From an uncultured Lachnospiraceae bacterium (GTDB taxonomy: Bacteria; Bacillota_A; Clostridia; Lachnospirales; Lachnospiraceae): a stretch of 21,515 nucleotides of DNA. Under the pieces are notes generated by a model. That model ran no database searches and had not been told where the DNA came from. It saw only the letters and a program-made list of their open reading frames with translations. The stretch spans positions 1-21,515 of the forward strand of contig CADBQK010000370.1 in NCBI GenBank assembly GCA_902796775.1. Direction: 5' to 3'. How positions within the stretch are numbered: position 1 is the first letter of the stretch; each line of letters starts with the position of its first letter. A program made the translations under genes and the position numbers. Shown in pieces: positions 1 through 7,956 of this stretch.

Positions 1-1577
1 CGTGGAGCTATGCTCACCTTTGCGCCAAACACCGCCCCTGTCAGGCATCTTTTCAGACTGAATTTTTCATATCCGCTCTCCAGCTGTACATTCTTCTCCA
101 TCAACTGCAGCATACGAATGACCTTCTTTGTCGATGCTCTGGAGATCAGCAGGAGCAGCAGGTACTGGTTATAGGTAAGTCCATGTGAAGACCCTTTTGC
201 AAAACTCCCGGGCGATCCGCCCTCAGAGGCCAGATTGGTCAGTGCCGAGAAGGAAAGCTGCCAGCTCGCATCACTTTTCCAGATTGGAATCTTTTTCCCA
301 TCCACCAATGCGCTGCAATCTATAACCGCCTCTGCCCCGGCCCAGCAGGCCATTACCAGAAGGGCAATCAGTTCTCCCGCTACGGGGAGTGCTGAAGCAG
401 CAAATGAAGACACTGCCCGGGAAACCTGCGCAGTTTTCCCGCCATCTGTATACAGCCAGGCAAGATTCAGAGCTGTCCGAAGAGCACAAAGAGACATGAT
501 CGTATTCTCCAGATTTACCCGGTCACTCCTGCTGCCGTACAGAATATACTCCACTTCATACTTCAGGACATGGTCTCCTCCTTCCTTTACTCCTTCCGTT
601 AGAGAAGTAAACTTATCCAGAATATACAGGTTCAGAAGCATCTGCCTGCTCTTTTTCCCGGCATGATCCGAGGTTAGGCTTTCTGCGTCTGCAGCATCGT
701 CCTCCTCATCCATCATCTTCTCCAGACTGCTGTTCCCGAGGCTTTTTTGAAGGGAACGGGAAGATCCAAAATCCCTGACCATCGAAAGGCCGCGGCTTTT
801 CCCTGTTTTATATGAACATCCGGACAAACTGATGGTCCTGGAAGAAACGGCTGCATCTCCCATAACCAGTTCCAGCAAACCGCTTTTCAGCCAGCGGGTA
901 ATGCCGGGGCGCGGATCCGTCCCTTCCTCCTTTTTCTCTTCTTCCTGCTCTTTTACCTCCTGCTCTTTTTTGTCCTTGGCCGTCTCCTCCTGCTCTTTTT
1001 CCTTTTTCTCTTCCTCTGCTGATTTTTTCTCTTCTTTTGCTGCTTCCTCTTTTTCTTTTACCGTATCCTGCACCTTCTCATTCAGTTTTCCTGCCTCTGA
1101 CAGCTCCCCGGTACGCAGAAAGGAGAGCATGCCCCCAAGCCCATCTTCGCCCAGTGCATACAGCTCACTGCGCCGTATCTGCTCGTAAAGAGCATCCCAT
1201 TTGTTGTCCTTCAGCTTCGAAGAAGAAAGAAGCCTGACATCTGCATCCTGACCGTATAAGGCGAAGGGCCTTCCGGTATTTTCCTTGTTTTCCAGCAGAT
1301 TCAGCTTCAGACAATCCTCAAAAATGTCTTCCACGCGGCCTCCTTCACCCGGATCCAGCACAAAAATACCGTACCGCCTGGCCAGTGGACGCACATAGGC
1401 TGAAAATGTCATTTCTGCAGCCATGTCTGCATATCGTTCGGCACTTGTCTGAAGTACCGCCACACGGGCTGACTCCATACAAACAAGAATGACAGAAACA
1501 AACAGGAGGATCACGAGGCTCAGATATACAGTGATCACACCTCCTGCCCTGTATCTGTATACCTGTACCTCTGTCAT
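1..1577 (-). CDS. DUF5702-type tad-locus protein, partial (3' end outside window)
   Basis: One reading frame stays open from the ATG at 1577 to the left edge, giving 525 residues with no stop, so the C-terminus is missing. Residues 14-33 form a hydrophobic membrane segment just after a short basic N-terminus. This TadE/pilin-like anchor is followed by an extracytoplasmic domain that includes a YGIFVLD segment near residue 69. Residues 170-220 are an almost pure Glu/Lys/Gln stretch, probably a coiled coil or flexible spacer, and a second hydrophobic stretch lies near 395-425. The layout and the position directly after a Flp1-like gene fit the DUF5702 family of clostridial tad loci, whose exact job is unknown but which is presumably part of the pilus or secretion apparatus. 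The ATG overlaps the pilin stop codon (ATGA) and has no good Shine-Dalgarno, so translation is probably coupled. The family name is from memory of such loci, not a search. Confidence 0.72.
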   Translation of the reverse strand, partial: MTEVQVYRYRAGGVITVYLSLVILLFVSVILVCMESARVAVLQTSAERYADMAAEMTFSAYVRPLARRYGIFVLDPGEGGRVEDIFEDCLKLNLLENKENTGRPFALYGQDADVRLLSSSKLKDNKWDALYEQIRRSELYALGEDGLGGMLSFLRTGELSEAGKLNEKVQDTVKEKEEAAKEEKKSAEEEKKEKEQEETAKDKKEQEVKEQEEEKKEEGTDPRPGITRWLKSGLLELVMGDAAVSSRTISLSGCSYKTGKSRGLSMVRDFGSSRSLQKSLGNSSLEKMMDEEDDAADAESLTSDHAGKKSRQMLLNLYILDKFTSLTEGVKEGGDHVLKYEVEYILYGSRSDRVNLENTIMSLCALRTALNLAWLYTDGGKTAQVSRAVSSFAASALPVAGELIALLVMACWAGAEAVIDCSALVDGKKIPIWKSDASWQLSFSALTNLASEGGSPGSFAKGSSHGLTYNQYLLLLLISRASTKKVIRMLQLMEKNVQLESGYEKFSLKRCLTGAVFGAKVSIAP

Positions 1578-1744
1578 ATCTTACTGCTATTGGAATTGAT
1601 CTTTTTGAAAATGTTGTTGACTAATGTCGTCAGTTGTTTCTTAAAGATGGCTACAAGCGAGATCAATACTACCAGAATCAGGATGATCTCTACGACACCT
1701 ACCGCCTGCTCCTCCCAGATAAACCTCTTCATCAGATCCATCAT
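1574..1744 (-). CDS. Flp1-like small pilin/TadE-like peptide
   Basis: A 56-residue peptide: a short basic and acidic head (MKRFIWEEQAVG), one strongly hydrophobic helix (about residues 17-33) and a Lys-rich tail. This is the shape of the Flp1-like putative pilins that precede DUF5702 genes in Clostridia. A perfect AGGAGG lies 8 nt before the ATG at 1744. Another in-frame ATG at 1750 is only 2 nt from the AGGAGG and is an unlikely start, though it would add just two residues. The presumed processing glycine (G16) is followed by Glu at +3, not the +5 of classical Flp pilins. The stop codon overlaps the downstream start by ATGA. It probably forms the pilus fibre or a minor pseudopilin after cleavage by the A24 peptidase encoded upstream. 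Confidence 0.72.
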   Translation of the reverse strand: MMDLMKRFIWEEQAVGVVEIILILVVLISLVAIFKKQLTTLVNNIFKKINSNSSKI

Positions 1745-1760
1745 AACCATTTCCTCCTCT

Positions 1761-2663
1761 TCAGATTTTTACTGTATGCAGGATTTCATCCAGGCCGTTC
1801 CTGCCAATTCTCTCAAGGATCAACCGGTACCTGGATGAAAGATCCTCTTCCCATTTGCTTCCTGCAGAAAAAACGAGTATTTCATCACAGCATCCCAGCA
1901 CACTTGCCGGAGGCACCCCGCAGCCATAATCCAGGAGCAGCTGCTCATATTCCGTTTCCTCCCGCAGGACCAGGATCAGTTTTTCCCAATCCTCTTTTGT
2001 CAGATGATACACATCACTCGCCAAATCGGGAGGCAGAATGCTGTCGAAAGTGTCCCTCACTGCCATAGCAGCAACTCTGGCTCCCAGATTTCCGCTGTAC
2101 TGTTTCAGATAGTAAACGACATCCGAAAAACTCTTATGCTCCGGATCCTGTGCACGGAAAGATACCAGTGGAGAGGGTACCTGCTCCAGATCGACATACA
2201 AAAGCCTGCGTCTGCCTGAAGCTCGCCTGATCCATTCCCGTAGGCGCTGGTTATTTTCCTGCGATGGCTGCGGAAGATATAGCAGAATCAGCCGAAAATC
2301 CTTATTCCGCCCTCCTCTTGACCGGATCTGTTTGTTCCCATTCTCAATACAGATATCCAAAAGCTTGCGGTAGATTGATTCGGCGGACTGGTATTTGTAG
2401 GTCTGAAAGCGGACACTTTCTCCCAGACTCCCATCTTCATCCAGAACCAGAACCGGTTTATCCCCAAAAACGCCTCCGTATACATCCTGGAGTGATGATG
2501 TCAGGACAGCAATGTCACAGGATCTCACATCCTCATCCGCTGCCGGATGCTCCAGAAAAAGCTTTACCTGAAATGGAGATCCGGGATGTCCCCCGATATA
2601 TCCGGCCAGTCTGGAAGCATATGCAGATTCCCGGTCCAGCAGAGTTAAAACAAAGTTTTTCAT
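1761..2663 (-). CDS. TadZ/CpaE-like pilus localisation protein, degenerate
   Basis: A 300-residue soluble protein without signal peptide or membrane helix. The N-terminal 105 residues look like a receiver-type fold (a hydrophobic strand with LLD at the start, then VLVLDEDG near residue 71). From about residue 122 a second alpha/beta domain resembles the MinD/ParA-like part of TadZ/CpaE: a strand RLILLYLP, then a helix, then LLYVDLEQ near 154 where such proteins have their Walker A' or B strand. The P-loop (GKGGxGKT) that should follow the first strand is replaced by PQPSQENNQ, so ATP binding is unlikely. Such degenerate TadZ proteins sit next to CpaF in clostridial tad loci and are thought to place the machine at a cell site. 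A good GGAGGAG ribosome binding site precedes the ATG. The identification rests on fold pattern and neighbours and is moderate. Confidence 0.55.
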   Translation of the reverse strand: MKNFVLTLLDRESAYASRLAGYIGGHPGSPFQVKLFLEHPAADEDVRSCDIAVLTSSLQDVYGGVFGDKPVLVLDEDGSLGESVRFQTYKYQSAESIYRKLLDICIENGNKQIRSRGGRNKDFRLILLYLPQPSQENNQRLREWIRRASGRRRLLYVDLEQVPSPLVSFRAQDPEHKSFSDVVYYLKQYSGNLGARVAAMAVRDTFDSILPPDLASDVYHLTKEDWEKLILVLREETEYEQLLLDYGCGVPPASVLGCCDEILVFSAGSKWEEDLSSRYRLILERIGRNGLDEILHTVKI

Positions 2664-2754
2664 ACAGCTCTCCTCCCCACTACCTGTCCGGTATTAATCT
2701 GACCTGCAGCCGGACAATCAGACCGGCAGATCCGGATCCCGTCCGGAAAGTGCA

Positions 2755-3330
2755 TTATGCAGTCAGGAGATATAGCAGCAGACCTCCTGCAACCGGGACA
2801 GACAAATGCATCAGCCAGGGTTTCCTTTCCTGAATATCTGTTTCACGGATATAGGGCGGCGGCCAGGATTTTTTCTTCTGTCCGACCGTGCAGCTTCCCC
2901 TGTTATGTATCTTTACGGATGAGCACAGATACTTCACCATTTCTTTTGCGTAATCCATAAGATAAAATGCCCGGAATACACCGATTTCCCACAACACCAC
3001 CCTGACTGCGGCAGCCGCTCCCGCCAGAAATAATGCATACAACATGACCCGGATAATACCTTCAGGGCCGGCAAAGATCCCCAGCACCATCAAAAGCTTG
3101 ACATCCCCTGCCCCGATCATGGAAAGCGCAAACAAAGGGAGACAGATCATAAAAGGCAGTATCATTCCCAGAAAAACCGGAAGGACAGCATCTGTACCAC
3201 CGCCCCGGATCCTCATAAAAGCAAATACAATCGCTCCTGCTGCAATGCACAGATTCGGGATCCGGTACCAGACAAGATCGAATCCGGCCATTAGCGATAC
3301 AAATAGGATCACTGCCGCTTTTTCCGCCAT
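2755..3330 (-). CDS. A24-family prepilin peptidase
   Basis: A 191-residue integral membrane protein with the two catalytic aspartates of type IV prepilin peptidases: D18 in FDLVWYRIPN and D76 in the GxGD motif MIGAGDVKLL. Membrane helices cover roughly residues 5-40, 48-70, 77-120 and the C-terminal 175-190. The N-terminal methyltransferase domain of long PilD enzymes is absent, as in CpaA/TadV of tad systems. It would cleave the leader of the Flp1-like pilin encoded two genes downstream. GAGGAGG lies about 9 nt before the ATG. The hydrophilic segment around residues 138-172, after the core helices, is longer than in minimal TadV proteins. Confidence 0.87.
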   Translation of the reverse strand: MAEKAAVILFVSLMAGFDLVWYRIPNLCIAAGAIVFAFMRIRGGGTDAVLPVFLGMILPFMICLPLFALSMIGAGDVKLLMVLGIFAGPEGIIRVMLYALFLAGAAAAVRVVLWEIGVFRAFYLMDYAKEMVKYLCSSVKIHNRGSCTVGQKKKSWPPPYIRETDIQERKPWLMHLSVPVAGGLLLYLLTA

Positions 3331-3386
3331 GGTCCAAAACCTCCTCTGCCGCTATAAAATTCCGGTAAGTATTCAGCGTGGTTTCT

Positions 3387-3414
3387 AGTATAATTCTTTT
3401 GACCTGAAATTCAA
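3387..3414 (-). promoter_or_regulatory. Sigma-A type promoter of the pilus locus
   Basis: On the minus strand a -35 TTGAAT (3414-3409) and a -10 TATACT (3392-3387) are separated by 16 bp. Transcription would start near 3380, about 50 nt before the prepilin peptidase ATG. This supports the peptidase as the first gene of its operon. Confidence 0.6.
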
Positions 3415-3583
3415 TCTTTTTTCTCTGATTTATTTCACATTTTTTCTCTATTTTCCGATAATTTTCGACAATTTTACAAATACGCCTGCAATTATCGACA
3501 GCCTTTGCTTTCGCTGCCAGCCCGATACTTTTTGCTGCCTTGTGCCTCCCGGGGCAAGTAATCCGCGTTGCCGGACAAAGGCA

Positions 3584-3634
3584 CAGAAAAAGAGCCGGGA
3601 ACCGCTTCATAAACGGCTCCCGGCTCTTTTTCTG
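3584..3634 (-). terminator. Strong bidirectional Rho-independent terminator after the ACT gene
   Basis: Two 21-nt arms (3584-3604 and 3614-3634) are complementary at 20 of 21 positions around a 9-nt loop. The GC-rich core is flanked by an A tract on one side and a T tract on the other, so it can end transcription in both directions. It lies 31 bp past the stop codon of the ACT-domain gene and closes the iorA-iorB-paaK-ACT operon. Confidence 0.92.
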
Positions 3635-3665
3635 TTGATAGGTTATATCTTATATGTGTATTTCC

Positions 3666-4100
3666 CTACAGCTCGGAGATCTCCTCCTGCTCGACCATCC
3701 GGATCCCATCTTTCTTCAGGGCATCAGCTGCGGTCTTCTCATCATGCACACGGAAGATCATATACGCCTGATCCTGTTTCTTGCCTCCCAGGAAAGCATA
3801 CATATACTCAATATTGATATTTGCAGCTTTCAGGGTACGCAAAACATGATTCAGGCCGCCCGGCTCATCCGGAATCGCCACTGCAATGACCGGTGTCAGT
3901 TTCGCGACAAAATCGCCGTCCTTCAGGACCGTCATCGTTTCATAGACATCATCCACAATGATCCGGACGATCCCGAAACCCTCTGTCTCAGCCAGGGACA
4001 GAGCCCTCATATCAATCCCGTTTTCCGCCAGCAGCTGGGTCATACCCTCCAGCATACCCGGCCTGTTCTCCAAAAACACAGAAATCTGTCTGATACTCAT
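3666..4100 (-). CDS. Tandem ACT-domain protein
   Basis: 144 residues made almost entirely of two ACT domains (about 3-68 and 71-138). Each begins with the typical strand, glycine-containing turn and helix: ISVFLENRPGML and VIAVAIPDEPGGL. ACT domains bind amino acids and act as allosteric sensors. Free-standing double-ACT proteins are often encoded beside phenylacetate-CoA ligases and indolepyruvate oxidoreductases, and none has a catalytic centre. It is the last gene of the operon, 27 nt after paaK, with AGGAGG 9 nt before its ATG. The most likely role is sensing an aromatic amino acid or aryl acid to tune PaaK or IorAB, which is inference from position. Confidence 0.88.
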   Translation of the reverse strand: MSIRQISVFLENRPGMLEGMTQLLAENGIDMRALSLAETEGFGIVRIIVDDVYETMTVLKDGDFVAKLTPVIAVAIPDEPGGLNHVLRTLKAANINIEYMYAFLGGKKQDQAYMIFRVHDEKTAADALKKDGIRMVEQEEISEL

Positions 4101-4127
4101 AAGGTCCTTCCTCCTTTCTGATCCCGG

Positions 4128-5429
4128 TCAGATCTTACGTTTGTCAATGACACGTACAGCCTTGCCTTCGCTTCGTACGATAGACTTCGGAGCTACCAGG
4201 GTCACTTTTGCCTTGATGCCCAGCATCGACTTCAAACCATCCACAAGACCTTTCTGCATCTGCTCAATCTCACCGATATTATCGGTAAACATCTCAGGTG
4301 TCATCTCCACATGAACATCCAGTGTATCAGTCTGATTCACACGGTCAACAATGATCTGATAATTTGCCGGATATCCATGGTTGAGCAGTACCGTCTCAAT
4401 CTGGGACGGGAAGACATTCACACCTCGTATGATCAGCATATCATCGGAACGGCCGCGCGGTTTAGCCATCTTGACAAAAGAACGTCCGCAGGAACACTTC
4501 TCATGGGATAGTGTACAGATATCCCTTGTACGGTAACGCATCATAGGGAAAGCTTTCTTGTCTATAGATGTGAAAACCAGCTCTCCCTGTTCTCCATCCG
4601 GCAGCACCTCTCCGGTATCCGGATCGATGATCTCCGCAATGAAATGATCCTCGTTGATATGCATGCCGTTCTGCTCAGAGCACTCGAAAGCCACACCAGG
4701 CCCGGAGAGTTCTGTCAGACCATAGATATCAAAGGCTTTAATACCCAGCGTCTGCTCGATATCGCGGCGCATTTCCTCGCTCCAGGCTTCTGCCCCGAAA
4801 ATACCCGCTTTTAGAGGAATGTCCTCCGGGCTCATGCCCATTTCCTTCATGGTCTCCCCAAGGAAAGCTGCATAGGAAGGAGTACAGCAAAGAATGGTAG
4901 CATTCAGATCCTTGATGAACATGATCTGGCGCTCAGTATTACCCGAAGAGGTCGGAATCGTCAGGCAGCCTACCTTGTGGCTTCCGCCATTTAATCCCGG
5001 ACCGCCCGTAAACAAACCGTAACCATAAGAAACCTGACAGACATCTTCATCTGTCCCGCCAGCCGCTACGATTGCCCTGGCACAGCACTCTTCCCAGAGA
5101 TCAATGTCCTCCTGCGTGTAGAAAGCAACCACACGCTTCCCGGTTGTGCCGGAAGTAGACTGGATCCTTACACATTCCTTGAGGGGCTTCCCCATCAGGC
5201 CATAAGGATACGCCTCCCTCAGATCTGCTTTGGACAAAAACGGAAGCTTATGGAGATCATCTTTTGACTGAATATCCTCCGGCGTCACGCCGGCTTTCTC
5301 CATCTTCTTTCTGTAATACGGCACATTTTCCCAAACATGCCGTACCTGGCTGAGCAGCTTCTCATCCTGGATCTTATCCAGTTCCTCGCGCGGAGCGCAC
5401 TCAATACTCTCCTGGTAATATCTTTCCAT
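4128..5429 (-). CDS. paaK: Phenylacetate-CoA ligase (AMP-forming)
   Basis: 433 residues, the normal length for PaaK. It joins phenylacetate or related aryl acids to CoA through an acyl adenylate in the cytoplasm. Visible adenylate-forming motifs are the P-loop STSGTTGK (91-98), IYGLTE (235-240), RYRTRD (298-303), the hinge segment RGRSDDMLIIRG (325-336) and the C-terminal catalytic lysine in SEGKAVRV (K423). A Cys pair at 312/314 after the RTRD motif fits the metal-binding cysteines of PaaK. It follows iorB by 156 nt and precedes the ACT gene by 27 nt. With IorAB it links aryl pyruvate, arylacetyl-CoA and aryl acid. The sequence does not tell whether the cell runs this toward aryl acid release or assimilation. 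Confidence 0.93.
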   Translation of the reverse strand: MERYYQESIECAPREELDKIQDEKLLSQVRHVWENVPYYRKKMEKAGVTPEDIQSKDDLHKLPFLSKADLREAYPYGLMGKPLKECVRIQSTSGTTGKRVVAFYTQEDIDLWEECCARAIVAAGGTDEDVCQVSYGYGLFTGGPGLNGGSHKVGCLTIPTSSGNTERQIMFIKDLNATILCCTPSYAAFLGETMKEMGMSPEDIPLKAGIFGAEAWSEEMRRDIEQTLGIKAFDIYGLTELSGPGVAFECSEQNGMHINEDHFIAEIIDPDTGEVLPDGEQGELVFTSIDKKAFPMMRYRTRDICTLSHEKCSCGRSFVKMAKPRGRSDDMLIIRGVNVFPSQIETVLLNHGYPANYQIIVDRVNQTDTLDVHVEMTPEMFTDNIGEIEQMQKGLVDGLKSMLGIKAKVTLVAPKSIVRSEGKAVRVIDKRKI

Positions 5430-5534
5430 TGTCCTTCCTTTCTCTGGTCATCCACAGATTCACTCGGGCCAGGCAGCCTAAGCGCCCTCCCCATAAGCCG
5501 AAGTCTGCCTCCCCACATGCAGATGACCGGTAAC

Positions 5535-5587
5535 AAGCCTTCCTGTTTCCTTTCTTTTCACATCAAACCTTCCTTTCAGGAAGGCTT
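5535..5587 (-). other. Competing inverted repeats in the iorB-paaK intergenic region
   Basis: Beginning at the iorB stop codon, 11 nt (5577-5587) are perfectly complementary to 5535-5545 across a 31-nt loop. The same left arm can instead form a tight 7-bp hairpin with 5568-5574 (loop 5575-5577). The two structures exclude each other. Neither is followed by a T tract, so this is not an ordinary terminator. It could protect or process the mRNA, or attenuate between iorAB and paaK. Confidence 0.4.
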
Positions 5588-6158
5588 ACTCCCCTTTCCC
5601 AAGAGCAAACGCCTTGCGGTTAAGCTCCAGGAATTTTTCAGGGACGCAGGCCTTGATTGCTTTGTCCCAAGCCTCGTCTGAGATGTCAAAATAATGGGAA
5701 AGCCTGCCCATCAGGACCAGGTTCACTGCCTTCACGGATCCGGCCTGTGCGGCCAGCTTCAGACAGTCCATTGCATCCACTTTTGCCCCTTTTGCAAGCA
5801 TTTTTTCTACCAGATTATCCGGATAGACCGCAGCTCCGGTGATGACCGGCATAGGATCGGTCTGCTGGATATTGGTAACGATCTGGCCATCCGGTGCCAG
5901 ATAAGGCAGCCACCTGGCCGCCTCCAGCAGCTCAAAGGAAACGATATAGTCTGCCTCTCCCCTGTCAATGATGGGGGAAGCAACCCTGTCCCCATAACGC
6001 ACATAAGTCACGACGCTTCCGCCGCGCTGGGACATACCATGCACCTCTGATACCTTCACATCGTATCCTTCATCCAGAAGAAGCCGCCCCAGCAGCTTAC
6101 TTGCCAGAAGAGACCCCTGCCCGCCTACGCCTACGATCATTACATTCTTTGTTTTCAT
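5586..6158 (-). CDS. iorB: Indolepyruvate:ferredoxin oxidoreductase, beta (gamma-domain) subunit
   Basis: 190 residues, the usual IorB length. It carries the nucleotide/CoA-type fold of the 2-oxoacid:ferredoxin oxidoreductase gamma domain: GVGGQGS at 10-16 and the hallmark EVHGMSQRGG at 38-47. With IorA it decarboxylates indolepyruvate, phenylpyruvate or hydroxyphenylpyruvate to the arylacetyl-CoA while reducing ferredoxin. The start codon lies 12 nt after the iorA stop. The Shine-Dalgarno GAGG overlaps the iorA TGA, so the two subunits are probably translated in step. Confidence 0.94.
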   Translation of the reverse strand: MKTKNVMIVGVGGQGSLLASKLLGRLLLDEGYDVKVSEVHGMSQRGGSVVTYVRYGDRVASPIIDRGEADYIVSFELLEAARWLPYLAPDGQIVTNIQQTDPMPVITGAAVYPDNLVEKMLAKGAKVDAMDCLKLAAQAGSVKAVNLVLMGRLSHYFDISDEAWDKAIKACVPEKFLELNRKAFALGKGE

Positions 6159-6170
6159 GCCGGGTCCACC

Positions 6171-7910
6171 TCACTTTCCACTGCTCTGGGTACTTTCAAA
6201 AGCTTCAAATTTGCACAGCTGCTCGCAAACGCCGCAGCCCACACACTGTGTTGCGTCTACATGGGCACCGTCCTCCCTCATGGAGATGGCCGGGCATCCG
6301 ATCTGCATACAGACTTTACAGCTCCTGCACTTCTCAGGATCTACTTTTAAAGGTGCCTTGTGTTTGACGGTCTTCAGGAGAGCACACGGCCTGCGGGATA
6401 TGATCACAGACGGTTCGTCTGCCTTTACTTCCTCCGCAATCGCCTCTTCGCATTCCTTCAGATTATACGGATCGACCACACGGACACGCTCGATTCCCAT
6501 GGCTTTGCAAAGGGCTTCCAGATTAATCTTTCCGGACGGGTCACCTTTGATATTGTAGCCTGTCGTCGGATTCTGCTGATGGCCGGTCATACCGGTCGTG
6601 GAATTATCCAGGATGATGATCGTGGAATTAGACTGGTTGTATGCTACATTGGCCAGACCTGTCATACCGGAATGGATAAAGGTCGAATCTCCGATGACAG
6701 CTACGGTCGGCTTTACATCGCCGCCTGCCTTATTAAAACCATGGATCGCGCTGATGGATGCACCCATACACAATGTCATATCGATCACACTGAGCGGTGC
6801 CAGCGCACCAAGTGTATAGCAGCCGATATCGCCCAGAACATTGCACTTATTCTTCTTGATTGCGTAAAATAGTCCTCTGTGGGGACATCCTGCGCACATG
6901 ACCGGCGGCCTTAGAGGAATCACATCTTCCAGCTCCACGCCATCATGCACTTCGCCGCCAAGAGCCTTCGCAACGATCGACTGAGAGAACTCGTCCAGTA
7001 TCGGAAGAACATCTTTACCTGTAACAGTAAGGCCCAGCCTCCTGCAGAAATTTTCAATAACCGGGTCAAGCTCTTCGACCACTACCAGTTTTTCGACCTT
7101 GTCTGCAAAATCACGGATCAGTTTTTCAGGAAGCGGGTTAGCCATACCCAGCTTCAGCACGGAAACCGTATCGCCGAAGACTTCTTTCACATACTGGTAG
7201 GAAGTGGACGAGGTGATAATGCCCATCTGCCTGCCGCCCATCTCCACACGGTTGACCGGAGCCGTCTCAGCCCACTCGGCCAGCGCTTTTGTACGCTCTT
7301 CCACGATGGGATGACGCTTCTTAGCCATACCGGGCATCATAACATATTTGGGAATATTCTTTTCAAACGGCTTCACCGGAGGCAGCACTCTCTCGCCGGG
7401 CTCCACAACTGACTGTGAATGAGAGACTCTGGTGCACATTTTCAGAAGCACAGGGGTGTCAAACTGCTCTGACAGCTCATAGGCAATCTTTGTAAACTCC
7501 AGGGATTCCGCCGAATCGGATGGCTCCAGCATAGGAAGCTTTGCCGCAATCGCATGATTCCTGGAATCCTGCTCATTCTGGGAAGAATGCATACCGGCAT
7601 CATCTGCCACACCGATCACGATCCCGGCATGTACGCCGGTATAGGACATCGTGAAAAGAGGATCCGCCGAAACATTCAGTCCTACATGCTTCATACCGCA
7701 GAAAGAACGCTTCCCGGCCAGCGAAGCACCGAATGCGGCCTCCATGGCAACCTTCTCGTTGGGAGCCCATTCACAATAGATCTCATCATATTTTGCAGCT
7801 TCTTCGGTGATCTCCGTACTGGGAGTACCGGGATAGCTGGAGACGAAGCAGCAGCCGGCCTCATACAGGCCTCTCGCCACCGCCTTGTTGCCAAGCATCA
7901 GTTGTTTCAT
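6171..7910 (-). CDS. iorA: Indolepyruvate:ferredoxin oxidoreductase, alpha subunit
   Basis: 579 residues from the ATG at 7910, in the usual range for IorA. The N-terminal part is the pyrimidine-binding domain (YPGTPSTEI near 26-34), then a transketolase C-like linker. A TPP-binding domain starts with CAGCPHRG near 339 and includes GDST near 407 and LDN near 434. The C-terminus is a ferredoxin domain with two cluster motifs, CxxCxxCxxxxC (528-539) and CxxCxxCxxxC (556-566). The ATG at 7916 sits only 3 nt from AAGGAG, whereas 7910 has the proper 9-nt spacing, so I chose the latter. It is the first gene of the ior/paaK operon and acts in oxygen-sensitive aromatic amino acid metabolism. Confidence 0.95.
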   Translation of the reverse strand: MKQLMLGNKAVARGLYEAGCCFVSSYPGTPSTEITEEAAKYDEIYCEWAPNEKVAMEAAFGASLAGKRSFCGMKHVGLNVSADPLFTMSYTGVHAGIVIGVADDAGMHSSQNEQDSRNHAIAAKLPMLEPSDSAESLEFTKIAYELSEQFDTPVLLKMCTRVSHSQSVVEPGERVLPPVKPFEKNIPKYVMMPGMAKKRHPIVEERTKALAEWAETAPVNRVEMGGRQMGIITSSTSYQYVKEVFGDTVSVLKLGMANPLPEKLIRDFADKVEKLVVVEELDPVIENFCRRLGLTVTGKDVLPILDEFSQSIVAKALGGEVHDGVELEDVIPLRPPVMCAGCPHRGLFYAIKKNKCNVLGDIGCYTLGALAPLSVIDMTLCMGASISAIHGFNKAGGDVKPTVAVIGDSTFIHSGMTGLANVAYNQSNSTIIILDNSTTGMTGHQQNPTTGYNIKGDPSGKINLEALCKAMGIERVRVVDPYNLKECEEAIAEEVKADEPSVIISRRPCALLKTVKHKAPLKVDPEKCRSCKVCMQIGCPAISMREDGAHVDATQCVGCGVCEQLCKFEAFESTQSSGK

Positions 7911-7956
7911 CGTCATTATCTCCTTATTTCATTTCTTAATCAAACAGGTAATTGCG

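Larger units (their letters stand above)
3331..3665. other. Gene-free 335-bp stretch between the pilus locus and the ior/paaK operon
   Basis: This stretch holds the pilus promoter (3387-3414) and the operon terminator (3584-3634). Between them, 3415-3583 is AT-rich on its left half and contains repeated TCGACA/TCGATAATT-like words (about 3457-3505), but no open frame with a ribosome binding site on either strand. I could not match it to a riboswitch or small RNA family. A small extra stem is possible between tgtgcct at 3541 and aggcaca at 3579. Confidence 0.5.

Noticed and set aside
1..1577. Several plus-strand open frames (235-666, 832-1188) and a short minus frame at 271-489 in the first 1.5 kb
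   Set aside because: A single uninterrupted minus-strand frame with sensible protein features covers the whole stretch. The plus-strand Ser/Phe-rich translations are the reverse of its Glu/Lys-rich region.
3415..3583. Possible riboswitch or small RNA in the AT-rich gap
   Set aside because: I could not match any known riboswitch core, and the predicted pilus promoter lies downstream of it, so it would not be in that leader.
3062..3610. A 182-residue minus-strand frame overlapping the start of the prepilin peptidase
   Set aside because: It covers the peptidase promoter and a terminator arm, has no ribosome binding site and no family features. It also overlaps a well-supported gene.
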